Shown: positions 21,201 to 30,545 of the stretch, piece by piece
Layout of the letters: the number at the start of each line of letters is the position of its first letter
How positions within the stretch are numbered: the stretch's first letter is position 1
NCBI GenBank assembly: GCA_033557465.1
Contig: CM066033.1
Location: forward strand, 233,246,109 to 233,310,108
Source of the DNA: Ichthyophis bannanicus
Lineage: Eukaryota; Chordata; Amphibia; Gymnophiona; Ichthyophiidae
DNA: 64,000 nt
Direction of reading: 5' to 3'
Notes under the pieces: model-generated
Told to the model about the DNA's origin: nothing
The model's database searches: none
The model's input: the letters and a program-made list of their open reading frames with translations, nothing else
Made by a program: the position numbers and the translations under genes

Positions 21201-21352
21201 TCTACTTCTGGTTGTATCTTGCCAAGAAAACCCAGGGGATAGTCGCAATATGGACAATGATCCACAAGATTGCCAGTAGTCAATGCCCTCTGAAAATCCC
21301 ATGGGTTAGTAAAAGTGGGGCCGGTGCTGCCATTAGTGAATTTGGTGGTCAC
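18233..21352 (-). CDS. CR1 LINE ORF2 protein, uninterrupted (endonuclease-reverse transcriptase)
   Basis: Open for 1039 codons. Endonuclease at residues about 108-325: NARSLQNK at 114-121, catalytic ISETWW at 139-144, GGGVALYVREG, GDFNYPGIDW at 247-256 and NSDHSMIAFD at 314-323. RT at about 545-800: SPGPDGIHP, NYRPVSLTSVPGK, QHGFRQGRSCLTNLL, YLDFQKAFDKVPHE, GVPQGSVLGPLLFDIFINDL and the catalytic KFADDTKLF (FADD 769-772). The thumb and C-terminal region end in SINHY. All catalytic residues appear present. The first ATG is the frame limit; a later Met (54 or 94) may be the true start. It nicks target DNA and copies its own RNA. ORF1 is absent upstream, so the copy is 5'-truncated yet coding-competent for ORF2. 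Confidence 0.9.
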   Translation of the reverse strand: MTTKFTNGSTGPTFTNPWDFQRALTTGNLVDHCPYCDYPLGFLGKIQPEVDYCMEERILQKDTTKSREVPKKSKVAQMPSSMEQTELKDPKLPMSTNSQINMNKIQSLKCLYANARSLQNKMGELEYIALNERLDMIGISETWWKEDNQWDTVIPGYKLYRNDRADQIGGGVALYVREGIESERIKVLQETKFAVESLWIEIPCKKGKAMAVGVYYRPPGQNEQMDDEMLKEIKEASKSYSAVIIMGDFNYPGIDWVSVTTGHAREIKFLDEINDCFLEQLVHEPTRGEAILDLVLSGTPDVVQEIRVLGPLGNSDHSMIAFDLISGGGIVRKSTVLPFNFRKGDYDRMRKTVKKKLKGAVAKVKDVHQAWVLLKNTILEAQTSCIPRFKKSGRKSKKLPAWFKAEVREAVVAKKASFKKWKKEPNDETWKQHKHWQVKCKALIRQAKREFEKKLAAEAKTRNKDLFKYIRSKKPVRESVGPLDDKGVKGALRGDKAIAERLNEFFASVFTEEDVGMLPTTEVVFKGVEELKEISIHREDVLQLLDKLKSSKSPGPDGIHPRVLKELKFEIADLLSVICELSLKSSLIPEDWRIANVTPIFKKGSRGDPGNYRPVSLTSVPGKMVETIIKNKITQHIDSHDLMGDSQHGFRQGRSCLTNLLCFFEGVNKQVDKGESVDIVYLDFQKAFDKVPHERLLAKLKSHGIGGSVLLWIRNWLKDRKQRVGLNGQFSQWRKVNSGVPQGSVLGPLLFDIFINDLESGITSEVIKFADDTKLFKVVKTQEDCGKLQEDLDKLEDWASKWQMKFNVEKCKVMHLGKNNPNYGYTMQGSTLGTTTQEKDLGVLVDTVLKPSAQCAAAAKRANRMLGMIRKGMENKTKDIIMPLYRSMVRPHLEYCVQFWSPYLKKDIAILEKVQRRATKMVKGMEGYSYEERLKRLGLFNLEKRRLRGDMIEVYKLMNGVERVNVDRLFTLSEYRKTRGHAMKLQGKLFKTNKRKYFFTQRVIKLWNLLPEDVVKAVSVAGFKKGLDKFLEERSINHY

Positions 21353-22011
21353 CTAGTACACCAGCCATCCGGGGGCACCCACTGCCACTGCTGCTGCCCC
21401 TCTCCAGGGTCTACAATTGTGGCAATGGCTCAGAAAACATGGGGCAGCACTTACCTCAACTCACTGGTGCTGCCCTAGGGTTTCTGCCATCTACTATGTC
21501 CCTTTTGACCCTTTCCAATGCAGACTCGAAAACTGAAGTGGAATCGAAGGGGAATGAAAAACGAATGGTACCACAGCGCCAGAAGAGAAGGTAACTGGTG
21601 CTTTTGTGCCATTTTTAAAGTATTACTGCCGCTGCATGTCCCAGAGGGATGGTAGTGGTGGCAATAGTGCCCTCTGACCATTGGGTGTTCTGGGCAATCA
21701 GCCTAGAGTTAGCTGGGTATGAGTATTTCAGCCTCACTTCTTGGTTAGTTCCTTCTTTGTTCATTGTACCCTGTCTTGTGTTCTCGTCAGTTCTTGCTTT
21801 GTGTTGTCCAGCCATCTTGTTTCTGAGGAACTGCATTAGTTTGTGTTTTGCTTCCTGAGTTTTCAGGATTCTTGGTTCCTGTGATTCCTGTTTGCCTATT
21901 TGTTTTGTACTCACTTTGAAGGTGAAGTGGCAATAAAACTTACCTTGGGTAAATCTAGTTCTTGCCACCATTCATGCCCAAAAGATCTGCCCCAGCCATC
22001 TACTCCATGAC
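21353..22011. other. Dispersed repeat fragments, no gene
   Basis: 21315-21480 contains 'ggtggtcacctagtacacca', related to the repeats near 11.86 kb and 27.52 kb, so it is part of a dispersed non-coding family. 21480-22011 has no recognisable element; it includes a possible donor-like 'aaggtaactgg' and an AATAAA at 21931. The short ORFs here have no family resemblance. Confidence 0.35.
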
Positions 22012-23490
22012 AGGTGGCAATCCTTTTCAATGCCTCGCTGGAGTCGGGAGTGGTGCCAAAGGACTGGAGAGAGGCTCATGTGGTGCCTTTACACAAAAGC
22101 AGAAGTAAGGATGTGGTTGAAAACTACAGGCCGGTTAGTTTAACTTCTGTGGTGAGTAAATTATTGGAAATGCTGCTGAAAGAGAAAATAGTGAGGTTTC
22201 TGGAGTCCAGCGGATTACAGGATCCGAGGCAGCATGGATTCACCAGAGGCAGGTCTTGTCAGACAAATCTGATTGATTTCTTTGACTGGGTGACCAGGGA
22301 GTTGGACCCAGGGAGAGCCCTAGATGTGGTGTATTTATATTTCAGTAAAGCCTTTGACACTGTTTCTCACAGGCGACTTATAAACAAACTAAGCATCCTA
22401 GAGATGGACCCTAAAGTTACTGCTTGGGTTAGAAATTGGTTGGGTGGGAGGCGACAAAGAGTACAAGTAAATGGAGCTCACTCTGAGGAGAAGGATGTTA
22501 CCAGTGGTGTGCCTCAGGGATCTGTCCTTGGTCCGATTCTTTTTAACATCTTTGTTAGTGATATAGCGGAAGGGCTGTCGGGTAAGGTTTGCCTCTTTGC
22601 GGATGATACCAAAATCTGCAATACAGTAGACACCCAGGAAGGTGTAGATAACATGAGGAGGGATCTAGCTAAGCTTGAAGAATGGTCTAGAATCTGGCAG
22701 CTGGGATTTAATGTTAAAAAATGTAAGGTCATGCATTTGGGCTGCAGCAATCCAAGGGAGCAATATAATATAGGGGTGAAGTACTTTTGTCCACTAAAGA
22801 AGAGCAGGACCTAGGCATGGTTGTGTCTGATGACCTTAAAGTAGCTAAAGAGGTAGAAAAGGTGACGGCAAAAGCTAGAAGGATGCTTGGGTGCATTCAG
22901 AGAGGAATGGCTAGCAAAAAAAAGGAGGTGATAATGCCTCTGTATATGTCTTTGGTGCGACCTCATTTGGAGTATAGTGTGCAATTCTGGAGACCGCACC
23001 TTCAAAAGGATGTGAACAGGATGGAGTCAGTGCAGAGGGTGGCTACTAAAATGATTAGTGGTCTTCATTATAAAGCATATGAGGACAGACTGAAGGATCT
23101 TAATATGTACACCTTAGAGGAAAGGCAGGATAGAGGTGATATGATTGAGATGTTTAAATAACTCTGTGGCATAAATGTTCAGGGAGAGAGCCTCTTTCAA
23201 TTGAAAGCAAGTTCTGCTACGAGGTACATGGGATGAGGGTGAAGGGAGATAGATTCAGAAGTGATATGCAGAAATATTTATTTACGGAAAGAGTGATGGA
23301 TCAGTGGAATAGTCTCCCAGTGGAGGTGGTAGAGATGAGGACAGTAACTGAATTCAAAAAAGCATGGGACAAACACAGAGGATCTCTAAAGGTAAAAAGG
23401 GGACTGTTTTAGTTGTTGATATGGAAGGACAGACTAGAAAGGCCATGTGGTCTTTTTCTGTCATCATATTTCTATGTTTCTATGTAATCC
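22012..23490 (+). pseudogene. CR1 ORF2 fragment (RT to 3' tail), subfamily A
   Basis: 5'-truncated just before the RT fingers. Frame 22014-22814 covers DWREAHVVPLHKS, NYRPVSLTSVVSK, QHGFTRGRSCQTNLI, VVYLYFSKAFDTVSH (the LD of RT-A is changed to LY, removing the catalytic aspartate), GVPQGSVLGPILFNIFVSDI and LFADDTKI. A frameshift near 22780 passes to frame 22787-23161 (KEEQDLGMVVSD... PHLEYSVQFW), which ends at a stop. The 3' UTR ends near 23490 with 'tttctatgtttctatg' octamers. Much less decayed than the copy at 5.9-9.0 kb. Confidence 0.85.
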
Positions 23491-24141
23491 ATCTCATGAT
23501 AAACATGTGCTGTTTTTTACTGTACGTTAGATAACAGGCCCTATATATTTTGGTTATGCAGGATATACATTTGTGGAACACTCTGATATCAGATGCTAGG
23601 GTAGTGGGGCAGAGCCAGCAAGATTATTTCTATTGAGCCTCTATCACAGTGGTTCTCAACCCAGTCGTCTGGGACTCCTAGTCCAGTCAGGTTTTCAGGA
23701 TATCTGCAATGACTATTGTGGTAAGGAGAGCTGTATAGAAGGGATGGAATGGAAAGAAAGTGAGACCTGTGCCTTTAAAAGCAGAGATCAACAGAGTTCC
23801 CATAGTAACCACAAGCCTCCGAGGCAGACTACAGCTAGTACTAAGCCCCACCCACTTAATGACGTTAGAGCTAGGTTGAGCCCTGACAGCTCTCACATGT
23901 GCAGGGAGAAAGGCGTGGTGCCTAAGAAGCACCAGTTTAAAACTGCTTCAGTGTTTGATAGAAGGGGAGAAGGTGAGAAGCAAAACAGACAGCAGCAGAC
24001 ACGGCAGAATTGCAGGAAAGCACGCAGCAAGAGAGTCCGAAGCAGCTGGGAGCTGAGCAGCAGAGAGCCCTGGAATCAAGGCAGAAATGTGTCTCAAGGT
24101 ACCTCAGAGAAAGGAAGCTGGAGGAGTCAATTCCCAGGTAG

Positions 24142-24564
24142 GGAAACAGCTCAGGAAGCCAGTTGAGCCCTGGGGGTAGAGAGAATAAGTTGCCTGAAGT
24201 TCCTAGCAAAGCTCTTTCTGAAGAAGTGGTTAGAGAGCTAAGAAAAAGTGCCAGACGCTGTGTTAGCCAGAAAGCTGTAAAGCAAGCTTCAGACAGAAAT
24301 AAGAAGTGTGCCAGTGACTGCCGTGATTCAGCAGTGAGAGATATTGAAAGGCTGCTAAGGGAGACAGAAACTCCGTCTTTAGAGCCCGTTGCTACAGATC
24401 AGAGAGAACGCTTGCTGCTAAAGCTGGATGAGCTGCTGCAGGGTGTAAATCATAAATCCTATGATACCCATCCACAGGAAGATAGCTCTAGTGAGTCTAC
24501 GCATGAAATGGAAATAGAATTGTGTGAAAGCCCCTGTGAAAGTGATACTGAAGAAATGCAATGA
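24142..24564 (+). CDS. Open frame inside the LTR, unknown protein
   Basis: The frame is open for 141 codons after a TAG near 24139 and ends in TGA after EEMQ. No ATG lies near the start, so any translation would need splicing (an acceptor-like ttcccag ends at about 24136) or a non-AUG start. The product would be charged: basic-helical first (EEVVRELRKSARRCVSQKAV), then RDIERLLRE and LLLKLDELLQG, then a Ser/Glu-rich acidic tail. It resembles no family I know. The frame could be a leftover accessory ORF or chance; its length within a 1.4-kb LTR is the reason to list it. Confidence 0.35.
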   Translation, partial: GNSSGSQLSPGGRENKLPEVPSKALSEEVVRELRKSARRCVSQKAVKQASDRNKKCASDCRDSAVRDIERLLRETETPSLEPVATDQRERLLLKLDELLQGVNHKSYDTHPQEDSSSESTHEMEIELCESPCESDTEEMQ

Positions 24565-24950
24565 TCTTATTGCAAGGCAAACGAACTGAACATGTGCTAA
24601 CCTCAAGCCCATGTGAAGGAGTGGTTTGTTTAAAGCAATTATAAGCTTGTTTCTATATGGTGTGAAAGAAAAGAAACTTGCTGGAAGTTTAAAAACAGGT
24701 ATAACCTCCTTTCTATGGAAGCTGTGAAAGAAAAGAAACTTGTTGAAAGTTTAAGTTACTTTAATATGGTCAACAGCCTTAGCTTTAGAAGTAGTTACCA
24801 GAAAGAAGCTAAGAGTTGACAATGTGAAGAAGAAATTCTTGTCTGTTTGAGTTAAGCCTGTTGAAGTTTATTTATCCTTTGCCTTTGGGGAGAAATTATC
24901 CTTACCTGTGTTTAGTGCAACGAATTTGATGAGAGGGGGAAAACCTGAAA

Positions 24951-24956
24951 AATAAA
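24951..24956 (+). promoter_or_regulatory. Polyadenylation signal AATAAA of the LTR
   Basis: AATAAA located 180 nt before the LTR end, with T-rich sequence (ttctctgttttt) just after. The position is right for the R region of an LTR. Confidence 0.5.
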
Positions 24957-25017
24957 TTTCTCTGTTTTTGCCAAACAAACCGTGTGGTCACACTGCTTGC
25001 TCAAAAGAATAGCTGAA

Positions 25018-25041
25018 ACTACATATCCCAGCAGTCCATGC
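25018..25041 (+). promoter_or_regulatory. ZNF143/SBF-like motif in the LTR
   Basis: ACTACATATCCCAGCAGTCC followed by ATGC resembles the ACTACAnnTCCCAGnATGC site bound by ZNF143/THAP11 in vertebrate promoters, with an insertion of three bases before ATGC. It lies in the putative U5. A binding role is inferred only. Confidence 0.35.
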
Positions 25042-25265
25042 TGGCAGACATATTGGGGACAGTATTCAGAAGGGCAATTAAGGCGAGCCCTCTTGCTCAT
25101 CGGCCACCGGCCCGGGCGGGAGGACACGACACTATCTGCATGTACCACTTCCATTGTATTCAGATCTATCTTATGCATATTCATTGTGGATATCCTGAAA
25201 ACCTGACTGGCCTTTGGGTCCCAGAGGACTGGGTTGCAAACCACTGTTCTGTTGCATCATTGGGA

Positions 25266-25410
25266 TCAGGTAAGACCAGAGATCTCAAACTCTGGTCCTT
25301 AAGAGTCACCAGTCAGGTTTTTGGGACATCCCCAATGAATATGCAAGAAATAATTTTGCACACAATTGAGGGAATGAGCATGTAAATATATCTCATACAT
25401 ATTCATTACC
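25266..25410. repeat. Second hAT-like palindromic MITE copy
   Basis: Starts near 'accagagatctcaaactctggtcc', contains 'agtcaggtttttgggacatcc' and 'ccaatgaatatgc', and then 'tctcatacatattcatt' in inverted orientation. Same family as the split MITE next to it. The right end is not well defined. Confidence 0.45.
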
Positions 25411-25469
25411 ACCAAACAAGCCCATTGTTGATAGAGTGGCATCCATACCTGCTGATATTATATCGAAAC

Positions 25470-26735
25470 ATCTTATTAATGGCCTTCCTCTTTTGAGTTG
25501 ACTTTCAACCATGCCAAGCATGATGGTCTTTCACTAATGATCTCTCTTCGCATGATGTGTCCAAAATATGAAAATCGAAGTCTTGTTATCTGAACTGCTA
25601 AAGAAAGGTTTGGTTTAATCTCCTCTAGTACTGACTGGTTTGTTCTTTGGGCAGTCCATGGTATCATATAATATTCTTCACCAGCACAATAATTCAAAGG
25701 CATTGTTTTTCTTCTTCTCTCTCTTTTTCACTGTCCAATGGTTGCATCCATAAGATGTTATTGAAAATACCATGGTTTGGACAAGTCGAATCTTTGAGTG
25801 GAGAAAGACATATCTGCTCTTGAGAATCTTGTCTAGGTACTTCATAACCATTCTGCCAAGAGCAATGCATCGTTGGATTTCTGACTGCTTGCCATTTCTT
25901 TGTTGATTATTGATCCAAGCAGGGTAAACTCTACTATTTCAATTTCTTCAATATCAATGATTAACTTATTGATTTTGCCAATTGTCAGGGTTTTTGTCTT
26001 TTTTACATTAAAGTGCAGGACCATTTTAAGACTATATTCTTTGATCTTGAGAGGCAAATATTTCCAATCATTTTCACTTTCTGCCAGTATTGTGGTGTCA
26101 TCAGCATAGCAAAGTTTGTTGAGTCATCCACCAATCTTCATATCTTGGTTGTCTTCATACAGTCCTGCTTCTCTGATGATTTGTTCTGCATATAAATTAC
26201 ACGTATAGGAAAGTATACAGCCTTTTCATACATCTTTGCTGATTTTAAATCATTTTGTTTGAAAATGTTCTGTTCAAACTGTTGTTTCTTGATCAGTGTA
26301 AAGGTTATGCACTCATGGTTTACATAGTCAAAAGCCTTGCCATAGGCAATATAACACAAGTAGATATCCTTCTGGTATTCTTTTTGTCTTTTCAAAGATC
26401 CATCTCACATCCGCAATGATGTCTCTTGTTCCTCACTCCTTCCTTAACCCTGCTTGTATTTCAGGAAGGTCTAATTCCAGGTATGGTTGTAGTCTTTGCT
26501 GAATGATCTTGAGTAGAATCTTGCTGGCATGTGGGATCAGAGCAATTGTGTGATAATTTCCAGTCAGTCGGATCACCTTTCTTCATTATTGGTATTAACA
26601 CAGATCTTTTCCAGTCAGTTGGCCATGATGTCTTCCAAATCTCCTGGCAGAGCCTTGTAAGTATGTTAACAGCCACATCTGATTACTGTAATGCTTCAAT
26701 GGGAATGCCGTCAATACCCGGTGCTTTGTTCTTTG
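25470..26735 (-). pseudogene. RTE (BovB-like) LINE ORF relic
   Basis: On the minus strand, frames broken by many stops give the RTE order: NKAPGIDGIP-like start at about 26690-26735, ILTRLCQEIWKTSWPTDWK at 26580-26670, IYLCYIAYGKAFDYVNHE (RT-A block) near 26330-26370, 'FADDTTIL'-like remains near 26080-26110, and MIPWTAQRTNQSVLEEIK plus RLRFSYFGHIMRR at 25550-25665. This matches the BovB/RTE ORF C-terminal half. Truncated at the 5' side by the LINE tail at 26736. Long decayed. Confidence 0.75.
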
Positions 26736-27055
26736 ATAATTTTATTTTATTTATGCGTGCTTATATACCGTCTTTCATAAATCAAGGCGGTTTACATTGA
26801 ACTCAAAATTGTATTAAAACATACATGCATTACATGGAACGTTATAACAAGTGTGACGTAATAGTTAAACAATGACAAAAAATAGAAAGTAGACATAACT
26901 AGGTATAACAATCAACTAATTACATGATGTATTTGCATAGATATAGCTAGATATTGGCTAAATGTTGGTTAAGAGTTATGTTGAATTTCATTGTTCTAGA
27001 TATGGAAACCGATGTCCTGTGTCTTGATTCGGGTGTTGGGTGGTATAGAGATTAA
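26736..27055 (-). mobile_element. Jockey-type LINE 3' UTR and tail
   Basis: The tail on the minus strand reads 'cggtatataagcacgcataa' followed by ataaaataaaa. The body up to 27052 is UTR-like and ends where the Harbinger-type element inserted (TAA at 27053-27055). No coding sequence remains here. Confidence 0.55.
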
Positions 27056-28979
27056 GGGGTATGTATACTAAACTGCGGTAACATTACAGACCGCTCGGTA
27101 GGTAACGTTAACGCGTGTTATGTAACGTTAACGCGCAGTAACATAACAACTCACGCAGAAGCGTTCTGCGGCGCGGTAGACACTGCAGAGGGAGGAGAGA
27201 GGGTGGAGTGCTGGGGTCAATGTGCGGGGAGTGGGCGTGGAGAGGCTCCCTGCACACTAACGCACTGAACTGAAGGGCTGAATCCTACTGCGAATGAAAA
27301 CCTGCCATTAGATGCACATTTGCAGGAGAGAGAAACCATTTCAGTGTCAGCAATGTAGGGCATAGGCAGGGAGCCCGAGAAAGGTGATAGTAGTGTTCCA
27401 TCTGCAGCAACAGCATAGTGGCAATATACGAAGGGCCACTATGGTGATGGTGCAAATGGGTCATAGGGGGACTGCAGGCGGGACATGAATTGGGGGCAAC
27501 TGGGGCACGGGGTGGACTAGGCGGTTGCCTAGGTGGCACATAGGAACGCGGAAAATGGACACCAGCAAGACAGGAAAAAACCAGGGTCAAACATGCCCAT
27601 GAGTCTGTGCCCCACAGTGTCCCATCCATGGGACATTACCCAGCAGGAACCCCAAGGGGCACATAACATTGACAGGCAGTGCCGGGGGAAGCGTGGACAG
27701 CTATGTAGGCACCCCTACCCCAGAACCCACACCTTAGGCAGCCACCTACCTGCCCCCTGGATGGCCTAGGACTGCACACCACTGGCACCGACAGCATATG
27801 GTCAAGGCGGCATGGCGGGGGGGGGGGTGTGCTGGAGAGAGTAGTAGCATCCACCTGCAGTGGACCTAACCCATGCCCTGTATCAGTACGTGGTGTGCAA
27901 TGCAACAGAAGTGGTCTGGCTGGGGAATGTAAGGGTAGCCCCAGGGACAGCTATGCTGCTGTGGCAACTGTGTGGTGAAATACACTCAGCCAGCATGTCC
28001 AAGAGCAAAAGTTTCAAGTCCCATCTGTGGATCCTGCAGAGCATCACCCCATAGTTTTATCCCACAATGCAGCCACAACAACAACATGTGCAAACCCCAA
28101 TGCAGCGGTGCACAGGGGTACAAACACCCACTCACACGGGCTCCACTATCCACAGCCTCATGGAGTGTCAGGCTGTTGGCCCCAGCACAGAGCTGCAGTT
28201 ATCACCAGAGCACTACTACTACCCCCTGCACAGTTTAGCAATGTCGGTACTGTGTTCAGGACCAGTGTGGTGGGCAGGGTTGTCAACCACCTCTATCTCT
28301 GCACAATGCTGAGATAGATGTGGGAGTGTGCGTATGTCTATCCATTGTTTTGTGTCTGCCAACACCTCACTGAGCCTACATTGCTCACAGTTTCCAGCGT
28401 TAGCCTGCAAATGTGCATAATGAGAAGCAAGGTATTGTGGGTATGGCCCAGACAGGGCGGATTGGCCAGGATGCATCTGCACAGGGTGGAGGGCAATGGC
28501 TGGGACACTGTAGTTCTCGACCACCACCTGCATGGGCAGGGTGGCCACAGCATGTCACGCTGGTAGGTCGCTCTCACTCTGACCGAGCAGTGACCATGGC
28601 ATGTCCATGTTCCCACTTAGTGCCACACATTATTTGTCTCTAGTGATACCTGTGTGTTCCTGGTTTTGGGGCCCAATCACGGAGCTACCTGCTTGGTGTT
28701 TGTGTTGTGCATCCCATCTCTGGGTGCACAGGGTTCCCCTATGAGCATGCACTATGGACTGGCTAGTGGGCTGTCTGCAGTTAGTCTGTACATGGTGGGA
28801 CCACCCTGTAGGATGCTGCAGGTGCAGTCTGATTGTGCTGGTGGATGGCAGACTGTGGCATGGAGCCTTCCCCTGCCCACCCCAAGCATCACTGCTGATC
28901 TGCCATGGTCACATGTATGGCTCTGGCCCTGGAGGGCTGTCATCGGCCAGCAGGACTGTGGTTGCTGCTATTACAGCCA

Positions 28980-29221
28980 TTCCACAGGGTGCAGGCACTT
29001 GTCTCACCACACCCTCATCTACAATAGGGATGATTGTGGCCCCTTGGGGTATATAGTGTATACTGCTGCCCTGATAACAGGTAACCATGGCAGCCAAACC
29101 TTGACACTGCATACACACTAATCTGAGTGGTGTCCGGTCCCACAGGGCCACATGTGACTGCAGAACCCAGATGATAACAGAAGTACTTTGGGTTGCACTG
29201 GTGGGAGCACCTGTCACACAC
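28980..29221 (-). pseudogene. Possible Harbinger nuclease remnant
   Basis: The minus-strand frame at 29015-29221 reads ...GPDTTQISVYAVSRFGCHGY then LLSGQQYTLYTPRG. This can be aligned, with several substitutions, to the HDS..I...S...GYLLGDSGY...TP region of PIF/Harbinger transposases. The key aspartates are not preserved and the following YN..H..TR block is not seen. Supported mainly by its location inside an element with Harbinger termini; it may be coincidence. Confidence 0.25.
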
Positions 29222-29565
29222 TCGTAGTGATGGGGATGTGCAGCAGGACCTATCTCTAGCACCACATGTACTGTGGACCTAGTGCTGGGCGCCCATCCTA
29301 TCCCTCAGGGTGAACACAGAACCTGCACAATGGCATGGTCTGTAGCTACTCTGTGCCAGTATCACGCACTGTCAGTCCATCTTACCACGCTGCAGTACCG
29401 GTGAGGTGCAGACCCCATTTGGTGGTCAGCTGTAGGCCACTGTTCTGCATGTGCAATGCATCATGGGTGCTGGTGGGGTTACCCTATCCTGGCACATAAA
29501 GCAGACGGTTTGTGCGGTGACCTGAAGTCCGTCTGTACCCAGCCAGTGCTGTGCAACAAGCCATA

Positions 29566-30290
29566 GAGGTATAGCCTACTGGTTAGTACAATGATGTTCT
29601 AGGCCAGAGCTACTCACATCCAGTCCTGGAGGTCCGCAACCCTGCAGGTTTTCGTGATATCCCTATTGAATCTGCATGAGCTATATACGCATTAGAGATA
29701 TCCTGCCAACCTGACTGGTTTGTGGCCCTGCAGGGCTGGATTTGGAGACCCCTGCCTTACACCTCTGTCATTTATGATTGTGAGTGGGCAAGGTGCAGAT
29801 GTCCAAGACATCAAAAAGGTTAGATAGAATTTGTCACATTCCTCCCCGCTTCTCACCACCACCAAAATATTGTATATTAGACAACTTTTTGGTGGTGGTG
29901 AGAATCGAGGAGGAATGTGACACCCTTTTGATGTCTACGACATCTGTACCTTGCCCACTCACAATCTTAATTGACAGAGGTATAAGGCCAGGGGTCTCCA
30001 AATCCAGCCCTGGAGGGCCACAAACCAGTCAGGTTGGCAGGATATCTCTTATGCATATATACCTCATGCAGATTCATTAGGGATATCCTGAAAACCTGCA
30101 GGGTTGTGGACCTCCAGAACTGGATTTGAGTAGCTCTGTTCCAGGCAGTGGTCATGGGGTTCGATTCCTCATTGTTCCTTCCTGTCCATGTCTGATGTTT
30201 TGCATGCCTGTGACAGTCACATCTTTGCAGATCCGTGCTGCCAGCCCATAATACCCTCACCACAGTTGCCATCACTCCCTATACGGTGTT
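29566..30290 (+). mobile_element. tRNA-derived SINE split by a palindromic element
   Basis: The A-box-like gtatagcctactggttagta lies at about 29572-29591. The B-box-like gggttcgattcc lies at about 30157-30168, after the inserted element at 29605-30138. Removing the insertion leaves a tRNA-like spacing between the two boxes. Downstream (to about 30290) is SINE body with no recognisable LINE tail. It belongs to the same general kind of SINE as the copy at 60033-60317. Confidence 0.5.
29605..30138. mobile_element. Large palindromic hAT-like element with 8-bp duplication
   Basis: Starts cagagctactcacatccag, ends ctggatttgagtagctctg, and is flanked by ttctaggc (29597-29604) and ttccaggc (30139-30146), a 7/8 match. 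Nearly the whole 534 bp is an inverted repeat centred near 29883: two 150-bp MITE-like halves (each with CAG...CTG type ends) flank a 240-bp inner palindrome that contains 'ttctcaccaccacc' / 'ggtggtggtgagaa'. Without coding capacity. It could fold into a 250-bp hairpin. Confidence 0.65.
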
Positions 30291-30545
30291 ATAAAGCACC
30301 TTATTAGGCACAGTACAAGGCACGTTACAAGGCACCTTATTAGGCACGTTACAGGGCACACCATAAGGCACGGTACAAGGCACGTTATAAGGCACGTCAT
30401 AAGGCACATTACAGGGCACCTTACTAGGCACAGTACAAGGCACGTGCCTTGTACTGTGCCTACTAAGGTGTCTTATAACGTGCCTTATGAAGTGCCTTGT
30501 AATGTGCCTTATAACGCGCATTAGCCTAAGGTGCCTTGTAACGCA
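30290..30545. repeat. 12-bp tandem array (TTAYAAGGCACG) with an inverted second half
   Basis: From about 30295 to 30445 the unit 'ttataaggcacg' and close variants (gtacaaggcacg, ttacagggcacc) repeat about a dozen times. From 30446 to about 30545 the same units appear in the opposite orientation (cgtgccttgtactg...cgtgccttat), with the switch at the palindrome caaggcacgtgccttg. On the minus strand this creates a spurious repetitive frame (VPCNVPYDVPYNVPCTV). It lies just inside the right terminus of the Harbinger-like element, so it may be a subterminal transposase-binding zone that was amplified. Confidence 0.75.

Larger units (their letters stand above)
23717..25131 (+). repeat. Solo LTR, 1415 bp, TG...CA ends and 4-bp CTAT duplication
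   Basis: Begins tgtggtaaggagag and ends gaggacacgaca. Flanked by CTAT at 23713-23716 and at 25132-25135, inside the MITE above, so both insertion boundaries are fixed. It has an AATAAA near the 3' side (24951) followed by about 175 nt of presumed R-U5. These are the hallmarks of an LTR from a retrovirus-like or Gypsy-like element that has recombined to a single LTR. No gag, pol or env remains. The family is not recognised. The LTR is long and contains an open frame (24142-24564). An imperfect internal duplication of a 'gtgaaagaaaagaaacttg' segment occurs at 24661-24680 and 24727-24746. Confidence 0.65.
23647..25246. mobile_element. hAT-like palindromic MITE, split by an LTR insertion
   Basis: The left part at 23647-23716 starts cagtggttctcaacccagtc and contains caggttttcaggatatctgc. 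The right part at 25132-25246 ends actgggttgcaaaccactg and contains 'gtggatatcctgaaaacctg'. These are inverted halves of one short element with CAG...CTG ends. Related copies lie at 25266-25410 and inside 29605-30138. No transposase. The outer 8-bp target duplication is not clear. Confidence 0.65.

Noticed and set aside
23633..24166. 177-codon frame across the MITE/LTR junction
   Set aside because: It starts in the MITE and crosses the LTR insertion boundary, so it cannot be an ancestral gene.
28654..29121. 155-codon plus-strand frame inside the Harbinger-like element
   Set aside because: GC-rich composition, no recognisable domain, and other long frames overlap it on both strands; likely chance.
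29572..29605. Functional tRNA gene
   Set aside because: Only the A-box half is present here, and the B-box half is 0.5 kb away beyond an insertion; SINE remnant.
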